From positions 1-9,799 of the forward strand of contig CAMYKJ010000076.1 of NCBI GenBank assembly GCA_947258945.1: a DNA stretch of 9,799 bases, written 5' to 3'. Position numbers and translations under genes: made by a program. Position 1 is the first letter of the stretch. Every line of letters starts with the position of its first letter. This DNA comes from an uncultured Ectothiorhodospiraceae bacterium (GTDB taxonomy: Bacteria > Pseudomonadota > Gammaproteobacteria > UBA9214). The notes beneath the pieces are model-generated. The model had not been told where the DNA came from. It was given only the letters and a program-made list of their open reading frames with translations, and searched no databases. Below, one piece after another: positions 5,852-9,799 of the stretch.

Positions 5852-6424
5852 CTGCACGAGTTGTGCCGCCAGCGTGTCGGCTGCCTGTTCCTGCCCGTGA
5901 TCGCGCAGCCATTCAACCATCCAGCGGTGGCCCCAGGCGCTGGCATTGCTGTTACTCGGATTTTGCGTGACCTGGTGCGTATGTGCCAGGAACAGGAACA
6001 GCGGGCGAGCCAGTGCATGCACGGTGGCCGCCAGGCGGTCCGGGTAGGTCCATTCACACAGGCCGCGCGTGGTGAAGCGGTCCGGTATGCTGCGGCGGCG
6101 GATGGGGATGGGCGGCACCCGGCCCCAGTTGCGTTCCCTCAATGGATAGTCGGTACCCAGCCACACGTTCACCTTGATGCGGTACATGTGTTGCGGCTGC
6201 GGTGTTTCGTCAGCAGACAGGGCGTCGCGCGGTGTCCAGCAGGTACTGAGTGTGGCCGGTGCCGACTCGCCGGCAATGTGCGGCTGGTGCTGCGTGTCGG
6301 TCATGGGGTAGACCCGCACCCAGTCCAGCAGGTGCATGTCATAAGCGGACAGTTTGTCCAGGACAAAGGTGATGGCATCGCCGGCATCGGTCCGGTCGCT
6401 GACGGCGGGAATGGCGAGTGGCAT
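5822..6424 (-). CDS. Hypothetical protein, 200 residues, no recognised family
   Basis: The minus-strand frame from ATG 6424 to TGA (5822-5824) gives a 200-residue soluble-looking protein starting MPLAIPAVSDRTDAGDAITF. I choose ATG 6424 because GTGAGG lies six bases upstream. The frame is open to a TTG at 6499 with in-frame ATGs at 6454 and 6448, but none of these has a fitting ribosome binding site. Composition is rich in W, H, R and P; segments include VNVWLGTDYPLRERNWGRVP and a mildly hydrophobic LARPLFLFLAHTH. No signal peptide, catalytic motif or known domain is evident, so I assign no function. It is divergent from the amidohydrolase gene, with about 90 bp between the starts, and precedes the NERD gene on the same strand. 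Confidence 0.65.
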   Translation of the reverse strand: MPLAIPAVSDRTDAGDAITFVLDKLSAYDMHLLDWVRVYPMTDTQHQPHIAGESAPATLSTCWTPRDALSADETPQPQHMYRIKVNVWLGTDYPLRERNWGRVPPIPIRRRSIPDRFTTRGLCEWTYPDRLAATVHALARPLFLFLAHTHQVTQNPSNSNASAWGHRWMVEWLRDHGQEQAADTLAAQLVQWTLIQSKGL

Positions 6425-6804
6425 GGCTGGCCTCACTGTGTGACCCATAATCATGGTGTCGGCACTGACTTGACTATATATTAGGAAATATTCCCGCAAT
6501 GCTCCACGGTTCGCGATGCCCGTCCTGCTGTTGATCCTCGTGCTGCTCCTGCCGGCTTCTGTGCCTGCACGGTTACCCGTTGCCGATATGCACCTGCATT
6601 ACAAGTGGAGCCAGCAGGACGTGACCGCGCCGAATGATGCCCTGCATGCGCTCGATGCAGAGCGGGTCGTACTGGGCGTGGTCATCGGCACGCCGGCCGA
6701 CCTAGCCCTGACCCTGGCGCAGCACGATCCCGGGCGCATCGTGCCGATCTACAGCCCCTACCGCGAGGGCGGTGACTGGTATCGCTGGATGACCGATCCC
6801 GACG

Positions 6805-6886
6805 TGGTGTCGCGTGCGCGCGCAGCACTTGCCTCCGGCAGGTATTGGTGTCGCGTGCGCGCGCAGCACTTGCCTCCGGCAGGTAT
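6805..6886. repeat. Perfect 41-bp tandem duplication that breaks the amidohydrolase frame
   Basis: Bases 6805-6845 and 6846-6886 are identical at all 41 positions and abut exactly. Because 41 is not a multiple of three, the extra copy shifts the reading frame; deleting one copy restores it precisely. The unit includes an alternating GCGTGCGCGCGC run that could favour slippage. Confidence 0.97.
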
Positions 6887-7450
6887 CACGGCATCGGCGA
6901 GCTGCACCTGGTCGGCGGATTTGCGGCACGCCCGGCACGGGGCGACGTTCTGTCGCACCTGCTGGAGCTGGCGGAGGAGTACGCGGTTCCCGTCATGCTG
7001 CACACGGAATTTTCCCGCCCCGATCCCATGCTCGCACTGTGCACGCGCTATCCGCGGACGCGTATCGTGTGGGCGCATGCGGGTGCGATCCTGCCACCGT
7101 CAGCGGTCGAGTCCGTACTGGTGGCCTGCAACAACGTCTGGGCCGGTCTGGCCGCACGCGATCCATGGCGGTTTGTGGACAACCCGATCACGGGCCCCCG
7201 GGGTGAGTTGTTGCCGGCATGGCGCGACCTGTTGCTGCGTTACCCAGACCGCTTCATGGTCGGTTCCGATCCGGTGTGGCCGGTTGACCAGCTCGATCGC
7301 TGGGATGAGGCGGATACCGGCTGGCAGGAGCTGGGCCGCTTCTGGGGCTATCACCGTGGCTGGCTGGCACAGCTGCCGGAGGCGGTGGCGTCGCGCATCG
7401 CCTGCCGCAATGCCGTAGCCCTGTTTCGGCCGGATGCGCCGGTTACGCAC

Positions 7451-8039
7451 ATGGATATCCCGGCCAGCCTGTTTGCCGGTGGTTACCTGTGGGGCGGGGC
7501 CGTGCTGTACGGCCTGCTGCTGCTCGCGGCGCTGCTGACCGCGCCCTGGTCGAAAATCCGGGACAGCGAGGCGCTGAACATCTACCTCGCCACCATTGTG
7601 GCGGTGAGCCTGTTGTGGGTGATGCGCGGCGGTATCCAGGCCGGCCTGCATTATCACCTGCTTGGCATGACGCTGCTGTGTCTGATGTTTGAATGGCAGT
7701 TCGCGCTGCTTGCCGCCAGCCTGGTCGTGGCCTTCAATACCTGGCAGGGTGTGGCCGGCTGGGCGCCGCCTGCCGCACAATTACTTTATCTACGTATTCA
7801 TCAACGCCTTTCTCGCCGGTGCGCTGTCCATCCTGCTGGCCGCGGGCGCATCGGGGCTGTTGCAGCATGTCGCCGGCGTGCAGCCGGCCGGCACCATCGT
7901 CAGTAATTTCCTGATGATCATTCCCATGCTGATGTTTGGCGAAGGCTTCATCAACGGCGGCGTTATGTCGCTGGTGGTTGCCTATAAACCCCGGTGGGTC
8001 GCTACTTTTCATGACCGCTGGTATCTTAAGGACAAGTGA
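7451..8039 (+). pseudogene. COG3235-like (energy-coupling-factor permease-like) membrane module of the fusion, frameshifted
   Basis: From M at 7451 the sequence matches how stand-alone COG3235-type permease-like proteins begin (MDIPASLF), then several membrane helices: GGAVLYGLLLLAALL, IYLATIVAVSLLWVMRGG, LHYHLLGMTLLCLMF and WQFALLAASLVVAF. After GVAGWA (around 7766) the frame changes, and the C-terminal part FIYVFINAFLAGALSILLA, IPMLMFGEGFINGGVMSLVV and YKPRWVATFHDRWYL is typical of the family end. Relatives as I recall them have roughly 25 more residues, one further membrane helix, between the GW and the FIYVF segment. So a deletion of 3n+2 bases is inferred rather than a simple one-base slip. 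ATG 7451 lacks a visible Shine-Dalgarno sequence and no stop separates it from the amidohydrolase part, favouring a fused protein. Confidence 0.65.
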
Positions 8040-8449
8040 TATCCGGACAGGATGACGGCCTGAACATGCAGGACGAGGAACGCGACCGGAAAATACTCGA
8101 GTGGCAGGACAAGGCGCGCAAGGCCTCGAAACGCCGCGTGCCGCGCAACCTGTATGTCATCACGCTCGACCCCGAGGTGTTATGGGACCGGGATTTCCGC
8201 CAGGAAAATCCGAACTACGTCGAGGGTATGCCCTGTGTCTATGTCGGTATGACCGTGCATGCGCCGGGCGACCGCTTTCTGCAGCACATGGTCGGCTACC
8301 GCAGCAGCAAGTACCCGCGCGAGTACGGCACCGAGCTGGCGCTGGATCTGATGGACGGCTTCGAGGCAAGTGACTTGCCGGACGAGGAGCGCGAGGCGGC
8401 CCTGGCCGACTGGCTGCGTGCGCAGGGTTGCGCAGTGTGGCAGAACTGA
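8036..8449 (+). CDS. GIY-YIG-like small protein
   Basis: The 137-residue protein carries NLYVITLD (38-45) and CVYVGMT (67-73), corresponding to the two strands of a GIY-YIG nuclease core. R80-F-L-Q-H84 follows at the position of the conserved Arg, then a YRSSKYPREYG segment (88-98). It ends in ADWLRAQGCAVWQN. This matches a family of small stand-alone GIY-YIG-like proteins ending in AVWQN that I recall from proteobacteria, whose biological role is not known to me. The first 35 residues are charged and probably helical. I start at GTG 8036 because AAGGA lies three bases upstream and the codon overlaps the preceding TGA (GTGA), implying translational coupling. ATG 8066 is the alternative and would give 127 residues. 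Confidence 0.75.
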   Translation: MISGQDDGLNMQDEERDRKILEWQDKARKASKRRVPRNLYVITLDPEVLWDRDFRQENPNYVEGMPCVYVGMTVHAPGDRFLQHMVGYRSSKYPREYGTELALDLMDGFEASDLPDEEREAALADWLRAQGCAVWQN

Positions 8450-8535
8450 CCTGAAATAACGCGGTCTGCCTGCAGGTGTGCTCCCCGCCGCCGCGGGAAC
8501 CGGCTTCGCAGGCGCGATCAATATAATCCGCAGTC

Positions 8536-8595
8536 ATTCCCGCCCCCGCCTCCGCGGGGACAGGCTCCGGCGGGAATCCAGCCTGTGTCATTCCC
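8536..8595. repeat. ATTCCC/GGGAAT dispersed hairpin repeat
   Basis: ATTCCCGCC (8536-8544) pairs with GGCGGGAAT (8569-8577) around an inner CCCCGC/GCGGGG hairpin, and a further ATTCCC follows at 8590-8595. The GTCATTCCCGC...GCGGGAATCCAG layout is the common proteobacterial repeat of this type, resembling neisserial dRS3 in its ATTCCC-N-GGGAAT frame. The third motif suggests a truncated second unit. Confidence 0.65.
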
Positions 8596-8643
8596 TCGCA
8601 GGCGGAAAAGCCGGGTGCAGCAGGAGCGAAGCGCGCACAATTT

Positions 8644-8692
8644 ATTCGCGGATGCGATCCGCTCCTACCCCGTTTGAAACATCTGCAGGCGC
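8644..8692. repeat. Dispersed hairpin repeat, copy 2
   Basis: Bases 8644-8663 are identical to 3735-3754 (hairpin GCGGAT-GCG-ATCCGC). TCTGCAGGCGC follows at 8682-8692, here 18 bases further downstream than in copy 1. CTCCTAC right after the hairpin matches the usual extension of this repeat type. Confidence 0.65.
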
Positions 8693-8723
8693 GCATAGGT
8701 GCTTTCTGCTAATGTAAAAGACT

Positions 8724-9799
8724 ATGAAGCTTCGATTACATGCTCAGGCCCGGTGGATGAAGCTGTTGCTGCTTGCAGCAGTGGTGCTGGCGCCCGCCTG
8801 GTTCCCGCAGGCAAACGAGCGTTTTGCGCTGTTGCTCACCGTCGATGGCGCCATCGGCCCGGCCACGTCCGACTACATCCGGCGCGGCCTTGAAGCCGGA
8901 CATGAGCAGGGTGCTGCACTCGTTATCATCAAGATGGACACACCGGGCGGGCTGGACTCCGCCATGCGCGACATCATCCAGCACATCCTGGTCTCACCGT
9001 TGCCGGTGGCAACCTATGTCTGGCCCGGCGGTGCGCGTGCAGCCAGTGCCGGCACCTATATCCTCTATGCCAGCCACGTCGCGGCCATGGCGCCCGGTAC
9101 CAATCTGGGTGCCGCCACGCCGGTTCAGATCGGCGGCATCCCGGACAAGGATGATTTGCTGGGTGGCAAGACGGAGGAGGAAGGGGGCGCGGACAAGCCT
9201 GATGCCATGGAGAGCAAGCTGGTCAACGATGCGGTGGCCTATATCCGCAGTCTGGCACAAATGCGCGGGCGCAACGTGGACTGGGCGGAACTGGCGGTGC
9301 GCGAGGCCGCCAGCCTGTCGGCCGGCGAGGCGCTCGAGCAGGGCGTCATCGATATCGTGGCCCTGGGTGTGCGTGACCTGCTGGAACAGGCGCATGGCCG
9401 CAGCGTGACAGTCGGCGGCATGCCGCAGGTGCTTGATACCACGGGACTGACACTGGTGTCGGTCGAGCCGGACTGGCGCAACCAGCTGCTGGCCGTGATC
9501 ACCGATCCGAACGTCGCCTATATCCTGATGCTGATCGGTATCTACGGCCTGTTCTTTGAATTTGCCAACCCGGGTTTCGTGCTGCCGGGCGTGGCGGGCG
9601 CCATCTGCCTGTTGCTGGCGTTGTATGCCTTCCAGATCCTGCCGGTCAATTATGCGGGCCTGGCACTGGTGGCACTGGGTATCATCTTCATGCTGGCCGA
9701 GGCGGTCGTGCCGAGCTTCGGCGCGCTTGGATTCGGTGGTGTGATCGCCTTTGTGGCCGGTTCCGTCATCCTGTTCGACGAGGCAGGGCCGGGTTATGC
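8724..9799 (+). CDS. NfeD-type membrane serine protease (ClpP class), 3' truncated by the window
   Basis: The frame runs from ATG 8724 off the window edge (358 complete codons). A signal anchor (residues 12-30, MKLLLLAAVVLAPAW...) precedes a ClpP-like periplasmic protease domain (about 33-225). MDTPGGLDSAMRDII (71-85) and GGARAASAGTYILYAS (102-117) hold the predicted nucleophile S108. K165 in MESKLVNDA is the predicted general base; this Ser-Lys dyad matches archaeal PH1510-type enzymes. Four membrane helices follow (about 262-280, 288-305, 311-327, 335-351), and the cytoplasmic OB-fold NfeD domain would lie beyond the edge. These proteases are usually paired with a stomatin/slipin gene directly downstream, which cannot be checked here. 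The ribosome binding site before 8724 is weak; ATG 8757 is an alternative start. Confidence 0.93.
   Translation, partial: MKLRLHAQARWMKLLLLAAVVLAPAWFPQANERFALLLTVDGAIGPATSDYIRRGLEAGHEQGAALVIIKMDTPGGLDSAMRDIIQHILVSPLPVATYVWPGGARAASAGTYILYASHVAAMAPGTNLGAATPVQIGGIPDKDDLLGGKTEEEGGADKPDAMESKLVNDAVAYIRSLAQMRGRNVDWAELAVREAASLSAGEALEQGVIDIVALGVRDLLEQAHGRSVTVGGMPQVLDTTGLTLVSVEPDWRNQLLAVITDPNVAYILMLIGIYGLFFEFANPGFVLPGVAGAICLLLALYAFQILPVNYAGLALVALGIIFMLAEAVVPSFGALGFGGVIAFVAGSVILFDEAGPGY

Larger units (their letters stand above)
6516..8039 (+). pseudogene. Broken fusion: exported amidohydrolase plus COG3235-like membrane permease domain
   Basis: Three overlapping frames together spell one protein. Frame A (from ATG 6516) encodes a signal peptide (residues 1-18, to VPA) and an amidohydrolase domain with D24-x-H26-x-H28. 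At 6845 a 41-bp tandem duplication shifts the frame; joining 6845 to 6887 continues ...ASGRY|HGIGELHL without a gap. In repaired numbering E115 (GIGELHL), H149 (MLHTEF), H174 (VWAHAG) and D238 (GSDPVW) complete the metal site. The chain runs without a stop into a polytopic membrane module (MDIPASLF..., from 7451). Near 7766-7780 the frame shifts again, and the last part (PHNYFIYVFINAF ... GEGFINGGVMSLVVAYKP ... DRWYLKDK) is read in frame A to TGA 8037-8039. Amidohydrolases of this type act on C-N or related bonds; the substrate is unknown. The lesions could be real or assembly errors. Confidence 0.8.
8450..8723. other. Repeat-rich intergenic region
   Basis: About 270 bases without a credible gene separate the GIY-YIG-like gene from the nfeD-type gene. 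The region contains a CCCGC/GCGGG hairpin near 8476-8490, the ATTCCC/GGGAAT repeat (8536-8595) and the GCGGAT/ATCCGC repeat (8644-8663). AATATAAT at 8519-8526 resembles a -10 box but lacks a good -35. This mosaic of short palindromes is typical of accumulated intergenic repeats. Confidence 0.6.

Noticed and set aside
5630..6484. 284-codon plus-strand open frame through the 52-bp duplication
   Set aside because: It spans antisense of two minus-strand genes and contains a repeated peptide only because of the duplication; there is no ribosome binding site or recognisable domain.
6450..6500. Promoter suggested by TTGACT next to TATATT in the divergent gap
   Set aside because: The two hexamers are nearly adjacent rather than 16-18 bp apart, so they do not form a normal sigma70 pair in either direction.
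7100..7780. 226-codon minus-strand open frame
   Set aside because: It is antisense to the amidohydrolase/permease coding sequence, with a Q/H/R-rich composition typical of mirror frames.
7451..7906. Calling the membrane module a separate intact gene
   Set aside because: In its first frame the C-terminal family signature is missing, and it is recovered only after a second frame change; no ribosome binding site precedes the ATG.
8160..8696. 178-codon minus-strand open frame
   Set aside because: It covers the antisense of the GIY-YIG-like gene and intergenic repeats; the composition is arginine/proline-rich with no family match.

Overview
The window reads as a stretch of ordinary chromosome from a fairly GC-rich proteobacterium, most likely a gammaproteobacterium. 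Support comes from the set of genes: a pyridoxamine-phosphate oxidase of PdxH type, a YceI protein, an M23 peptidase with an N-terminal membrane anchor, an NfeD-type membrane protease and a DUF6498 membrane protein. There are no RNA genes, no transposase, no CRISPR array and no phage genes. Species assignment is not possible from this alone.

Layout: 2-157 is the 3' end of a small hypothetical gene (+). 451-615 is a 54-residue orphan gene (-) with its own near-consensus promoter and an intrinsic terminator. 896-1471 is a metallophosphatase (+), converging on and overlapping a yceI-type gene (1434-2141, -). pdxH lies upstream of yceI on the same strand (2270-2911, -). DUF6498 (3045-3704, +) diverges from pdxH. 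An M23 peptidase (3837-4781, -), a NERD-domain protein (5107-5691, -) and an unrecognised 200-residue protein (5822-6424, -) follow on the minus strand. On the plus strand from 6516 come a broken amidohydrolase/membrane-permease fusion (6516-8039), a GIY-YIG-like small protein coupled to it (8036-8449), a repeat-rich intergenic stretch, and the start of an nfeD-type protease gene (8724 to the window edge).

The most notable theme is a cluster of sequence lesions. A perfect 41-bp tandem duplication (6805-6886) shifts the frame of the amidohydrolase, and removing one copy restores the frame exactly. A second frameshift near 7766-7780 coincides with apparent loss of roughly 25 residues of a conserved membrane segment. 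A perfect 52-bp tandem duplication (5748-5851) covers the stop codon of the neighbouring gene. The metallophosphatase appears to have lost, in frame, the segment that holds its metal-bridging Asp (GD motif). Either this locus is decaying or the assembly has local indel errors; raw reads would decide.

Other points of interest are two ACTTGTACA boxes 52 bp apart at the promoter of the 54-residue gene, a perfect 15-bp palindrome inside the yceI promoter spacer, and two kinds of dispersed hairpin repeat (GCGGAT-ATCCGC at 3735 and 8644; ATTCCC/GGGAAT at 8536-8595). I see no convincing new multi-gene system. The best candidates for novelty are the 54-residue transcription unit and the amidohydrolase-permease fusion.
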